Shown one piece after another: positions 12,701 through 26,800 of a stretch of DNA of 64,000 nucleotides; the stretch's first letter is position 1, and every line of letters starts with the position of its first letter. The DNA lies in contig NC_037668.1 in NCBI RefSeq assembly GCF_003255815.1, forward strand, positions 66,957,196 to 67,021,195, read 5' to 3'. The translations under genes were made by a program, and so were the position numbers. The DNA is from Theropithecus gelada (lineage: Eukaryota > Chordata > Mammalia > Primates > Cercopithecidae). A model generated the notes under the pieces. The model saw only the letters and a program-made list of their open reading frames with translations. It was not told the origin of the DNA and did no database searches.

Positions 12701-14777
12701 GGGGTTTAGATAGTAGAATATATATGATCTGCTTTTCCATTCACCTAGTATAGTTAATACTTCTTTTGTCAAGAAATAGTTAACACAGAAGCAAGATGAC
12801 AAGGGTCAGCTGACAAATATGTTTTCAGAATGATAAGTAGACTAGAATTTGGAGCTGGATGGGAACAGGCTAATAGCAATCACTCTTTGATGTCAGACAA
12901 AGACCTTCTTCTCTGGCCCATTTCTTCTCTCAGGACTCCCTATTCCCAACTGCTTTCAATATCCATACTACTAATACCTGGCTTATTTCAACAAGGAACA
13001 TTTTTGAAAATCCCTTCCTCCTCCCCATCATGGCTTCTGCTGCCAAGCTCCTGCCCACACTGTTAGCGAATCCCGTTTAACGAAGAATTTGCCTCTATAC
13101 CAATGTCCTTTTTTTTTTTTTTTGGACACGGAGTCTGACTGTCGCTGAGGATGGAGTTCAGTGGTGCGATCTCGGCTCACTGCAACCTCTGCTTCCTGGG
13201 TTCCAGCTATTCTCCTGCCTCAGCCTCCCGAGTAACTGGGATTACAGGCGCCCACCACTACGCCTGGCTATATACCAGTATTCTTGCCACAACCCTTTGA
13301 GTCTCTACAATTTTAGGTGAATAGTCAGATAACACTGGGGCCTAGAAATGATAAGAAAGAGGTTGGTTGGTGTATTATCTTCTGGGCTCAGCCTTTTCAG
13401 TTTACAAGTATCCCTCTCCCAGTTTTCCTTTTTAATTATAGGGAGCGTTGTTTTACTAATACTGGCTTTGTGCTGAAAGAAGAAAGCAAAATTAACCAGA
13501 TGACACTATTGGGGGAATGTAGAAGGTAAAGTTACAGTTAGAGCTTTAAGAAAGGATTTTGTTTCTTTTTCAAAAAATTTTACTTAATTAAAAATGTTAC
13601 TAAAGAATCATTATTTTTTAGGTGTAACAATAGTGTTGTGGTTATGTTTAAAAAAAGGCCTTTTAGAGATACATACTGAAATGTTTTTAGAGAAATATAG
13701 GAGATTTACTTCATCATAATAGGGGAAGGGTGAAGTGGGTGGAATGTAGATGAAACAGGATTAGCTATGAGTTGATAATGGTTGAAACTGGGTAATGGGT
13801 ACATAGGGGCTAATTATACTATTCTGTCTCTTTTTGTATATATATGAAAATTTCCATTTCAAATAGAAAGTTAAAAAAATTGTATAAAAAGAAAATGAAA
13901 GTTAAAAATAAAATTGTATAAAAATAAAATGGAAAGTTAGGCCAAAATAAGTTGTATAAAAATAAAAAGGTAATAATACTGGCAAAATTATGATATAATG
14001 CAAATACAGTTGGCTCTCTGCATTGTGGGTTCTGCATCTGTGGATTCAACCCATGATAGATGGAAAATATTCTGAAGAAAAACATTGCATCTGTAATGAA
14101 CATGTACAGACTTCATTATTCCCTAAACAAGATAACAACTATTTACTAACATTTGCATTGTATTAGGAATTATAAGTAATCTAGAGATTATTTAAAGGAT
14201 CTGGGAGGATGTACATATGTTGTACTACCCCATTTTGTATCTGGGACTTGAGCATTTGTGAATACTACCCCATTTTGTATCTGGGACTTGAGCATTTGTG
14301 GATTTCAGTATCTGCAGATTTTGGTATCTGAGGAAGGTCCTAGAACCAATTCTCCATGGATGACTGCTGAAAAGGGGTTACTGTCCTATAGATGAAGTGA
14401 TTAAGAGCATGGAGCCAGATTGGCTAGGTTTGAATCCCAATTCTACAACTTACTAGCAGTATAACTTGGAACAGGTTACTTAACTTCTCTGTGCCACAAT
14501 TTCCTTATATGTAAATGGAAGATAAGAATAGTACATACGTGGTAGGGTTGTTGTGAGAATAATATGAATTAATACAAGTAATCACAATAAATGCTAGTTA
14601 ACATTATTACTTAAAAGAACAAGAAAATGAATGAGAAAAAGACAAACACCCTTGCAGAAAAATAGGGGAAAGTCCAGGGTTAAGCAGTTCACAAAAAAAG
14701 GAAATCCAAATGCCTCATATACATAAGACTCCTTTTTACTAATAAGGATATAAAGATCAAACAACAACAAGATACCA

Positions 14778-14824
<47 letters not shown>

Positions 14825-17800
14825 CTCTCTATAGATATATATATGTTTGTTTTTTTTTTTTTTTGGTGAGACGGAGTCTCGCTCTGTCACCCAGGCTGGA
14901 GTGCAGTGGTGCGATCTCTGCTCACTGCAAGCTCCACCTCCCAGGTTCACGCCATTCTCCCGCCTCAGCCTCCCGAGTAGCTGGGATTACAGGCACCCGC
15001 CACCATGCCCGGCTAATTTTGTTTTTGTGTTTTTAGTACAGACAGGGTTTCACTGTGTTAGCCAGGATGGTCTCGATCTCTTGACCTCGTGATCCGCCCA
15101 CCTCTGCCTCCCAAAGTGCTGGGTTTACAGGCATGAGCCACTGCACCTGGCCCCATATATTTTTTTAAAGAGATGAGGTCTCAGGTATGTTGTCCAGGCT
15201 AAAGAGCAGTGGCCATTCACAGGCACCATCATAGCGCACTGTAGCCTTGAACTCCTGGACTCAAGCTTGTAGCTGGGACTGCAAGCATACTACCATGCCC
15301 AGCTAAGATACCATTTTATACCCATCAGATTGGCAGAAGATAACAACTCTGAAAATACCAAGTGTAGGCGAGGATGTAGAGTGATGGGAAAACCTCTTCA
15401 TAGCACTTGAGTGGAAGTATAATTTGGTACTGTTCTTTAGAGAGTAGTTTGACAATATTTTGTAGAGTTGAAAAATGCCCATATTCTATTACCTAGGGTT
15501 TCCATTCTAATTATATTCCCTAGTGAGACCTCCAGGACTCTGAATGTGAATACTGAAAGGAGCACTCCCTTTTATAACTCTCATATTGGTAATAAACACC
15601 TTCTTTCTCTCTATTCCTCACCAACATAGCTGCCATTAGATCCCTCTAGCTGGGCATTTGTAGAACCACTGCATTGTACCTTCATCTGCTTCTTCTTCTT
15701 CTCCTTTTTTTTTGAGAAAGAATCTTGCTCTGACACCCAGGCTGGAGAGCAATGGTGCAATCATAGCTCACTGCAACCTTGACATCTCAGGCTTAAATGA
15801 TCCTCCTGCCTCAACTTCCCAAGTAGCTGGGACTACAGGGGAGTACAACGACACCCAGCTAATTTTTAAATTTTTTGTAGAGACAGGGTCTCACAGTGGT
15901 TCCCAGGCTCATCTTGAACTCCTGGATTCAAGTGATCCTCTTGCCTAGGCCTCCCAATGCGGTGGGATTACAGGAGTGAGCCACTGCACCCAGCCTTCAT
16001 TTGCTTCTTGAAAGTTTTCAAGGTCTGATGCTTTATCTTTAGTGGGTGATGAGGTCAGCTAGAAACTTGAGGACATAATAATCAAGTACCTACTTGCTCA
16101 GAACAACTGTCCTATCCACTGCGAGACTTACAAAGTCTAAACTCCTCAGCTGGGTATTCCAGTTCCTTTGTAATCTATCTTATCTTTTCTATCGATTCCC
16201 AATTTAAACCTTCTCGTTTTAACAGATCAACCCCTTAACTACTATTTCTCTTTCACCTTATCTCAGTTTCTTGCGTAAACTTTGTTTACATCCACTTTCT
16301 ACCTGGAATTCTTTCCTTCCTTGCCTTTCATCTGTTCTGTAACACCCTTCAAGGATGAGCTTAAATGGTACTTCTTCTAGAAATCTTTGTGATCACTCCA
16401 GCCCACAGTAATTTTCCATTCTGCTGAGATTCTATATTGGATATTACTATAATTATTGGTCTTTTTAAGCTTTAAATTTGTTTAACTCTTTCATGTGACC
16501 TACCGTAGATATAAGATGAAATTATTTTCCTCCAGAAGTTAACCTTCAGAAAAGAGATATTCTTTTTATATTTTACTTCTTATAAAGCATTTCTTGTTAT
16601 TAGCCTTCCAGGGAGCTTATAGTCAGTTCATGAAAAAGGGTGAATAAATCTGTGTCACCATCTGCTAGTTCAATCACTATCATTTTTTTGTAGAGATCAA
16701 CTGCCATAATTGATTAAACAAAAAAGAGGAACCAAAAATCTAAGAAAGTTTTAGTTATTGTTCCTGGGAATATAATCTCCTAATTTGAAGTGTTGAAAGT
16801 AATTGTATACAAGCCTTAACATTAAAAATTTTTTTTAATCAGTCACATTGCATATGAAACACACACATACATTATGGGGATCACAAATAAACACAACAGA
16901 ATGAATGAAAAAAAAAAAAAAACCCAATCCAGTATTATGCAACTGGATTCTTGTGGTTTGAAATGAAATACCCAGAGACAATGTAGTTCAGAAAAATGCT
17001 GTTATTAACTTTAAAATCTTAAAAAGAAAAGTAGACAGTATTTTCTAGAAAATTCACTCAAAAAAATAGCTTTATTGAAGGAAAAAACATTGATGTTAAA
17101 GATGCATGTGAAGTTTGAATAATATGGTTTTTTGAAATAATAAAGGCAGAAAATACATTAACACTAAATGCATTAAATATACTGCTTAATTTTAAATATG
17201 TGTATATGTGTAAATAAATTTCTAAAAGTTTGCATATTCAGGAGGACCACAGAGCTTCCCTTCCTGTATTCCTGTTTTAGTTTCACACACCTGTTGTTAT
17301 CTGGGAAAATATTTGGGATAATCATATGTTAGTTATGGCATGTCTCAACTAAGTTCTTGCAGGGCAGACATGTCTTCTTTTTTTGTTTTCCACGTTTTTA
17401 CCTGGCCAACTTCTACTTATTAAAACTCAGCACAGAGGTTGTTGCTGAGCAATCCTCTGGCATTGCTAGTTGGATTTACTTGCTTATCTCTGTCACAACA
17501 TTGATCTCTTTGTATAGTAAATTGTCTCCCTGATTAAATTGCTTGAACTTGAGGCCTGAGGCTGTGTTTTTTTATTTTGAGATATTAAGAACTTAAGCAC
17601 AGCTCCCAGAATATAATGGTTGCTCAAAAAATATTAACAGAATAAGTAAATGGTGTGTCTTTTTTTTTGTTCTTCTCCATGGTGCCTGTCATAGTGCTAA
17701 GATGTTGTTCAGTCAATACTTATTGAATTATTAGGAAAACATTCAGCTTCTGGGAATACTTCAGAAAAGCAATTAACCAAGCTTTGGGAAGTGTGAGTTG

Positions 17801-20800
17801 AAAGGAAATTCAGGTGGAATTTGCATATTCTGAGGCATAATGTTGAGGCTGTTCTTCCTCTCCAAATGGCTTCCTCCTTAAAAAATCGAGATGAGAGAGA
17901 AAGATCTCTGAAACTGAAGCTGGATTTCTGCATTTGGGAGATTAAGGTAAAACTTCTGCATAGCCCAGAGGACAGTACTGTGCACACATATCATGTGTGA
18001 GTATACAGAAAAAGATTGATGAAAACCAAATTTAATTACTGAGATGGTTGTGATGATAATCCCATTTTTCTCATCCAGTTTACAGTCTAGGAAGGGCCCT
18101 AATCCATACAGGGTTGTTTTTTTTTTTTTTTTTTTTAACTTAGGGATCCAAACATCTATCTCATTACAGCTATGTTTAAAATCTGAAGTAAAGCTGTTTG
18201 TTGAAGTAGTTTTAGTGCAATACACAGAAATACTAAGAGATGAGAGATGTTATCAGAAAGATTATGGCTGTAATGAACATACAATATCAGTTAACTAACT
18301 GGAATTTCATTTTTGGGTAAAGAACCCAAATACTCAGATTTTGTTTTGCTTATTCAAGTTCTGTCTTTTTTTACGTCAACAAATCTATTTCCTGTTCCCA
18401 ATAATGTTTTACTTTAATATGTATGCGAAGCAGCTACAGTGAAGGCAGTGGGATATATCAATGTTGCATTTAGCCAGTGAAATAGGTAGCTAGAAATGTT
18501 AAGGGGAACTGAAATAGAATTGGTACTAGGAAGAAGCTGTTTATAGGAAGAGCCATGATCCATTATTGAGTCCTTGGCTCTGCAACTCCATAGCTTCTCT
18601 CCCCACTACTGCCCCTCTCCTAGCCCCAAGTAGACCTGGAATTGATTAAGTTTTAGGAAGTTGACTCACACTGATCACATTTGCATGAGATTGGTCGATG
18701 TGAATTTATTAATTTACAAAATAAATTTTGACTGCCAAGTCATTCAAGAATTCGAATTGGCCACTTAGTGCTTTTGTTGCTTTATAATATCTATATGGGA
18801 AGCAAATAATAATCTGAAGGTTGTCACCTCATGTCAGGTGAACATGGAGTCAGAGCAGAGAGGTGGTGAGTGGAGGAATGATTTGTAGGATCGTCTTATT
18901 AGTTGGCATCATCAAAGTAGAATAGTCTGATTTCTTCTGTAGAAATGTACCTGTCAAGGTCATAAGAACCCATGTCCCTTGAATCTGCTGGGTAGGGCAC
19001 AATTTCACCTTCACAGGCATAGAGGCAGTACTTCCTGGCTTCCCTTTTCTATACTCAATGCAAGCTTCCTATACTCGTCTATTCTCACGGTCTTTCTTCA
19101 GACATCTTAGTAATATTTATTTGCCTACAGCTTTGTTTTATTCTAAATATAGTGTTAAAGTTCCTGGCCCCTTTTTTTTTCTTTCCAATTTTAAAATATC
19201 ATCTGATATTTAATCTCATCTATTATGAGTTTGTAAATTCAGACACTTGGAGATGCCTTATTATTGATTTCTCCCTTGTACTGGTCACAAGGGAAGCTAC
19301 TACTTTCACGGTACTGCACCTGAATGAGATGACTAAGAGACAGGATGTTCTATTGACATGCCTGTGTTTTCTCTGCCCCAAACACCCAGACCAAAAATTG
19401 TGCTGGGTATGCTGTCTTATTATTATGGGAAGGAAATATATGTACCCTCGGCACTACCTACATCATCTTATTTAATCCTTATAATGATCCTTTGAGAAAA
19501 TTATTATCCTATTTTAAATATGGGAAAAATTGGGCCAGGAGGCTTATGTGGTTTGCCTGAGGTCACATTTCTAGTAAATGCCTTCTTTCAAACACATATC
19601 TGTCTGAATCAAAGGCTTAATATTTTTCCTTAACAAGGATTATTTTTATAGTTTTTTATTATAAAAATAAAGTGTGGTCATTACTTAAAGTCTGAAAAAA
19701 AGAAGAGTAGGAAGAAAAAATAAAGTCATTCATAGTCCCACTCCAGAGGAGATAAATAATGCTAGCCTAAACTTGTTTCACTTTACACACTGCTTTGAAA
19801 TAGCTAAGTAACCTGTCTACAGATTCTAGATGGGCTTTATCCCAGAATACTTTTTTTTTTTTTTTTTTTTTGAGACAGAGTCCCACTCTGTCGCCTAGGC
19901 TGGAGTGGTCTCAGACTCCTGACCTCAGGTGATCTGCTTGCCTTGGCCTCCCAAAGTGTTGGGCTTACAGGCGTGAGCCACCGTGCCTGGCCCCCAAAAT
20001 AGTTTTGTTTGCTTATTTTTATTATTTAATTCTTAAACCAAGTTATTATTAATTAAAACATGTTAAGGTCCCACCATACAACCAGCACAACACTAAGTGC
20101 AATGGGCAGTGCACCAAAGGACTATGATCCATGGGTCTCAGATTTGGAAGTTATTTCGTCCACAGCATCTTAGTTTCTGCTTGAACACGTCCAGTGGTGA
20201 GGAGCTCTCCCATATAGGGGCTGCTGTTCAGTTTTGTATTGTTAAGATGTGGTGCCAGCCCCCCTCAGGAAACCTGCATGCAGTCTAGGGGAGATAAGAT
20301 TAAATATATGAAATAATAGTCCATACTGCAAAATAACATTTATTTATTTATTTTATGTTTTCGAGACAGAGTCTCACTCTGTCGCCCAGGCTAGAGTGCA
20401 GTGGTGCAATTTCAGCTCACCACGACGTCCGCCTCCCAGGTTCAAACGATTCTCGTGCCTCAGCCTCCCAAGTAGTTGGGACTACAGTTGCGCGCCACCA
20501 CTGGTTAATTTTTATATTTTTAGTAGAGATGGGGTTTCACCATGTCGGCCAGCCTGGTCTCGAACTCCTGATCTCAGGTGATCTGCCTGCCTCAGTCTCC
20601 CAAAGAGCTAGGATTACTGCGCCTAGCCCAAAATAACATTTAATTAGGTGATGATACAGACTGTCAGTGCTGTGGGAGTTAGACAAGTAAGAATTGAAGG
20701 AAGACCAGCCTTCAAATAAAGAAGAGATAAGGGAACCCTTATTTGTTGAGCATAATCCTGAGTTTGGGCTAGCTGCTTTAATGTGTAATCTCACTGATTA

Positions 20801-23800
20801 TCACAGCAACCCTGAAAAGGTGGTATTAGTCCCACTTTGCACGCACGAGACATGCACTTTTTCCTCACCTGCATTACGATCTGTCTAAAATAGGTCTTGT
20901 TCTGTATTTTGGAGATTTCTTAAAATAACTTTTTTCTTATTATGAAAATGTACAGGATGTAGAAAATTTGGAAAATATGAAAATCACCTGTAATGTTACT
21001 CCATAGAGGTAACTATGATTATTAGTTTGCTGTATTCTCACATACATACAGTATTTGTGCCTGTATTGCATACATAGGTATATGTGTATGCATTTGTACA
21101 TATATATGACTGTGTACTTAAATGTATATTTTGTATGTCTTTTATACAAAATAAGATTACTATATATTATTTTGTTTATATTCTGTTTCTTAAATTCGGT
21201 AATCATTGTCCTATGTCATTAAAATTTTCTTTGTAAAACTTTTTTATTTATTTTTTTGAGATGGAGTCTCACTGTGTCACCCAGGCTGCAGTATTGTGGC
21301 ATGATCATACTTCACTGCAGCCTTCATCTCTTGGCTTCAAGTGATCATCCCCCCTCAGCCTCCTGAGTAACTGGGACTACAGGCATGAGCCACTGCACCT
21401 GGCCTGAAACTTTCTAAAACATAACTTTTTAAGTGCTACAAAGAATTCTATTCTGCTGTAATTGTGCTATGATTTATAACCAGTCAACCCCAACCCCTCA
21501 TTAGTATTTAAGCTTTTTATAACTTTTTGCTAAGTCACCTTTATTATGCTTTGATAAATATTCATGTATAAAATTATTTGTTTATATTTCTGATGACTTT
21601 CTATCAAGTTGTATGTATGTTTTGAGACTTGATTCAAAACTGACATCCAGAGAAGTTATGGCATTTATACTCTCACTAGTGGCAGTCTATGACGGTACCC
21701 AATTTTAGATATTCTCTCCAATCGTGAATATTATCATTAAAAACAAACATTTCCTAATTTGACAGGTGAAAAATTACCTCTCATGGTTTTAATTTGTGTT
21801 TATTTGACTAGCAAGAGGGTAAATATATGATGGAATAGTCCTCTGAAGTGCTTCCAGCTTTGGATCTTCGTTTTACTAAGAGCCATAGTGTATGGAGAAG
21901 AGAAGGCTGAAAGACTGTGTCTTATTTATAATGAATTATTCTGTGTCCCATCTTTTGGCAGATCTCTGACATCTACATTAGTGGAGAATCAGGGGATATG
22001 TCAGCTAAGGAGAAACTACTCCTGTGGACCCAGAAGGTGACAGCTGGTTACACAGGAATCAAATGCACCAACTTTTCCTCCTGCTGGAGTGATGGGAAGA
22101 TGTTCAATGCACTCATTCACCGATACCGGTAAGAACAGTGGAATTTCTGTGTTCCTGCGGGGCTTCTTCTCATCTCTTGTTTGTAATTAGTTATAATGCT
22201 CTTTCCACCTCCTCAAGCAAAAATCAAAGCTTTGATTCATTTGTTCATTTGAAAAAGGAATATTTATTTAACTAATTTCCTAGGAACTGGGCACAAGGAG
22301 CAGTGAAGAAAACAGCGAAAGTTTTTTCTCTCATGGAACTTTCCTTCCAGTAGGGAGAATAGGTAATAAATGTATGCCATCAAGCAGTGGTAAATACAAT
22401 GGCAGGATTAGAAAGTGGCAGAGGTTTGTGATATTTTGGACAGGGTGGTCAGAGATGGCCTCTTTGGTGAGCATGTTAGAGCAGAGCCGTGAGGGAGTGA
22501 GTCATGCAGGCTTCTGGGGTCAGAGTGTTCCAGTTGGAAGAAATACAAGTGCAAAGGGCCTGGAGTGAGGGCTTGCTTGGAGTGGTTTTGGAGTGGTTTA
22601 GGAATAGCAGGTGGCTGAAGTGAGGTGAGGAAGATAGGAATTCTGAGTGACAAAATTAAAAATTGTTGAGTTCTTAGTGGTCATAAACATGCCCCAATTT
22701 TCAGTGCTAACTGATGATATTTTTCCCATGACATTCAACAAACCTAAACTGTGTGTTTAAGTTTAGCATTAGGGAGCACTGAGCCCCTGGTATATACTTA
22801 AAAATGGAATTTGTGCTCTTCTTAACCTCCTGCTTTTTCTCTAACTCAGTGTTTTTCAGCTCTGGGAACTTTTAGGAGGTTTTCTTTGTGTGAACTCATG
22901 TGTGATGTGTAGATGTTGACCTTTCATGTGCCTTGCTGGACTTTTACAGACCCGATCTGGTAGACATGGAGAGGGTACAAATCCAAAGTAACCGAGAGAA
23001 TCTGGAACAGGCTTTTGAAGTGGCAGAAAGACTAGGGGTCACTCGTCTGCTGGATGCAGAAGGTGAGAGAGAGTTTACTGAACTTGAGTAAGGAATGCGT
23101 ATTCAGTATTCCTTCTTTTAGCAAGTTCCTTTGTTCTGACTAAGAAATTTCTTGTCCATTCTCTCTCAGATGTGGATGTGCCATCTCCAGATGAAAAGTC
23201 TGTAATCACTTATGTGTCTTCAATTTATGATGCCTTCCCTAAAGTCCCTGAGGGTGGAGAAGGGATCAGTGCTACGGTAAAATAACATTTTCCTAGAAGG
23301 CCTTCTGACTTTGATTCATTTGGGTGGAATGTATTGCTTAGACACTTTCTTAAGCACTGATGGTATACTCATGGTATCAAACTATATATCCAGTATCTTT
23401 ATCATACATGGACATTATCCTTGGCCCTGGAAATGAGTCTAGATACTGCTAATTTTGTAACAATTAGCATAGACTATTTGATGCTAAATGCCAGCAAGGA
23501 ATGTCCCTTTCATTCCTAGCTGTAATTCAAGATGAGGAAGTATTTTATCAGTCATTCATATATCAGCTTGATTAGGTAGATCACAGCTCTTTTCAGAATA
23601 TTTTTAGTAGCTTGGTTTGTAGCCTTTCTTAGTGTCAGGAAATTGAATCCCAGCCTGAGAGCCCTTGAGGAGCTTTGAAACTGGTACTGTGAGCATTAAA
23701 CTGAGCAGCATCTAGGCAATTAAAGGAAAGGGATTTTATATAGTTTGGAGTGGCCTGAGCTACTTCCTCTTGTGGTTGTTTTGGATATTGCTAATCAGGT

Positions 23801-26800
23801 GTGTGATGTTTACCTTCTGGCAATAGGAAGTGGACTCCAGGTGGCAAGAATACCAAAGCCGAGTGGACTCCCTCATTCCCTGGATCAAACAGCATACAAT
23901 ACTGATGTCAGATAAAACTTTTCCCCAAAACCCTGTTGAACTAAAGGTAAAGTCAAGGACTTAAATTTTTTTGGTAAAATCTTTCTAGGGAGTAAGTCTC
24001 CAAGCTTATCACTGCTGGCTTCTGGGTGAGGTGGCATGAAAAATTGGGTCCTAAAGTTTGTGTCCATTCATTCACCAAATATTAATTTTATAGGCACTTT
24101 ATAACCAATATATACACTTCAAAGAAACAGAAATTCTGGCCAAGGAGAGAGAAAAAGGAAGAATTGAGGAATTATATAAATTACTAGAGGTAAGAGAGCT
24201 TATCCTTTGCTGAGACTTGGGGTTTGCTGGTCTGTACTGTTGTTGCTTCTTGATTATAGATTCCTTGTGTTCTCTTCCCAAACTGCATTAATAGAAGTAC
24301 TCTCCTAGTGACAAATAATAGCACCACTCTCAGGTTGGTCTTAAAATATTGTGGTAAAGGGGCAGTGTCAGCCATCTCTGTTTTTTAAAGGGCTTATTGA
24401 AAAATGGCATATATTTTTCAGAAATCTTGAGTTTTGTGGATAAATTTTTCTGCTTCTCAGTGGGAAGCTGAATCTTTCCCTAGGGTGGAAAGAAGAGAGA
24501 CTTCTGTTCAGAATTTGATTCCTAGAGAATTTGAAGTTGTAGAGATGAGACTGTAACCTTGCCAGAATAAAAGTTACTGAGGGGAAAGGAGGATTTATGG
24601 AAAGTGTAAAAGGAATGGAAGGACTTAGAGTAGGTAGTCCCTACATTCTAGAGGTGACTTTTCTGCTCTTTACCTCAAGGGTGAAGAACCTGATACATAT
24701 TTGATTGTTTTTCCATGTTAGACAATAGGAAAAACTGCTGAATGGCTGGGTAAGGAAGCAAGAAGTGATGTGTAAATCAAAACTGGGACAAGAGGGCATG
24801 GCTGTGTTTTTGGACTGAAAGAGTGGCTCTTTCAGGTGTGGATTGAATTTGGCCGAATTAAACTGCCTCAAGGTTATCACCCTAATGATGTGGAAGAAGA
24901 GTGGGGAAAGCTCATCATAGAGATGCTGGAGCGAGAGAAATCACTTCGGCCGGCTGTGGAGAGGTGGGTCCAGATCCTGAGAGTGGTCTGACATTATTTA
25001 TTGAGCTGCTGTGAACCTTTCACATGACTATGGTTTTATCTTATTTCAGGCTGGAATTGCTGCTACAGATTGCAAACAAAATTCAGAATGGTGCTTTGAA
25101 CTGTGAAGAAAAACTGACACTAGCTAAGAATACCTTGCAGGCTGTAAGTCTCTGACTGTTTTTGTCCCACATCTATGTCACATGTTTTCTGCTTGTCACC
25201 CTCTGCTCTAATGGTTGAAGTTAGCAATCGAGGAATCCAGATGTATTACTTCCCTTTTCTTTGGAATTGCAGTAGACTCCTTGGCTCCCTCTGTCCTAGT
25301 GAGTGGGGCAATGGAAGTTTTCCCACTGTTATTCTCTCTTCCTTCCTCAGGATGCTGCTCATCTGGAATCAGGACAACCGGTACAATGTGAGTCAGATGT
25401 CATTATGTACATTCAGGAGTGTGAAGGTCTCATCAGGCAGCTGCAGGTGGATCTCCAGATCCTGCGGGATGAGAATTACTACCAGCTAGAAGAGCTGGCT
25501 TTTAGGTGAGGAACAAGGGACTCAAACGGAGGGCTTACTTGCTTACTGCTGAGACTCATGGATCAAGAGTAGAGCAAGAGTCAGGCACTTAATCTTTTAA
25601 CTTGGACATTTGAGGACAGTGTCTCAATGGAGATACTACAGATGTCTTGGGCAGCAATGTTCTGTTAGTGGAGGACAGTTTCTCCTTATTGCACCCCTAT
25701 CCCACTAAGTACCTATAGGATTACTTCAATCGTTGTGGCCTTTTATAACATCCCACATATTTTCTTTTAATTAATTAATTAGTTAAAGACAGGGTCTCAC
25801 TTTTGTTGCCCAGGCTGGAGTGCAATGGCACAATCATGGCTCACTGCAGCCTCGACTTCCTGGGCTCAAGCGATCCTTCCACCTCAGCCTCCCAGGTAGC
25901 TAGGCCTATAAGTGCAGGCTGCCATGCCCAGCTAATTTTTGTATTTTTAGTAGAGACGGGGTTTTGCCATCTTGCCCATGCTGATCTCAATGTCCTGGGC
26001 TCAAGCGATCCTCCTGCCTCAGCCTCCCGAAGTGCTGGGATTACAGGCATGAACCACTATATCTGGCCCGTTCTCATATATTTTAGAACGACCTGCAGGG
26101 GTGGGACACAACACAACTTCTGATTTAGAAACATTGGTGATCCATCACATTCTTTTTATAGGGGAGAAAACTGAGACCCACAGAAGATGAAAATTGTTTA
26201 AAGTCATGTGGCTAGTTTTTTTTTTTTCTTTTTTTTTGAGACGGCACCTCACTCTGTAGCCCAGGATGGAGTGCAGTGGCACAATCTCAGCTCACTGCGA
26301 CTTCTGCCTGCTGGGTCCAAGCAATTCTCCTGCTTCAGCCTCAGAGTAGCTGGGAGTACAGGCGTGTACCACCATGCCCAGCTAATTTTTGTATTTTTAC
26401 TAGAGATGGGGTTTCACCATGTTGGCCAGGCTGGTCTTGAATTCCTGACCTTGTGATCCACCTGTCTCGGCCTCCCAAGGCTAGTTTTACAGAGCCGAGA
26501 CTAGGACCCACATTTCTTGACCCCTAATCCATTGTTTGTTTTATTATACTATTTGAGAGTTCTATAAATAGTATTGTTAGCTTCCCTCCAGTTAACACTG
26601 TAATTTGGCATTTGTCTTAAAAACAATTCTGAACTAGATGGAGATGTTAATAATATCACCTTGTATTCATATAGCACTTTTTCTAAACACTTTTCCTTAT
26701 ATGATCTCATTTTTATTTTTTGTTTTTTATTTTATTTTTTTTTGAGACCGGGTCTTGCTCTGTCACCCAGGCTGGGATGCAGTGGTGTGATCTCAGCTCA

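Noticed and set aside
17875..17947. Exon-like stretch followed by AAGGTAAAA
   Set aside because: No homology to the MACF1 protein, and it would not join in frame to a recognised segment.
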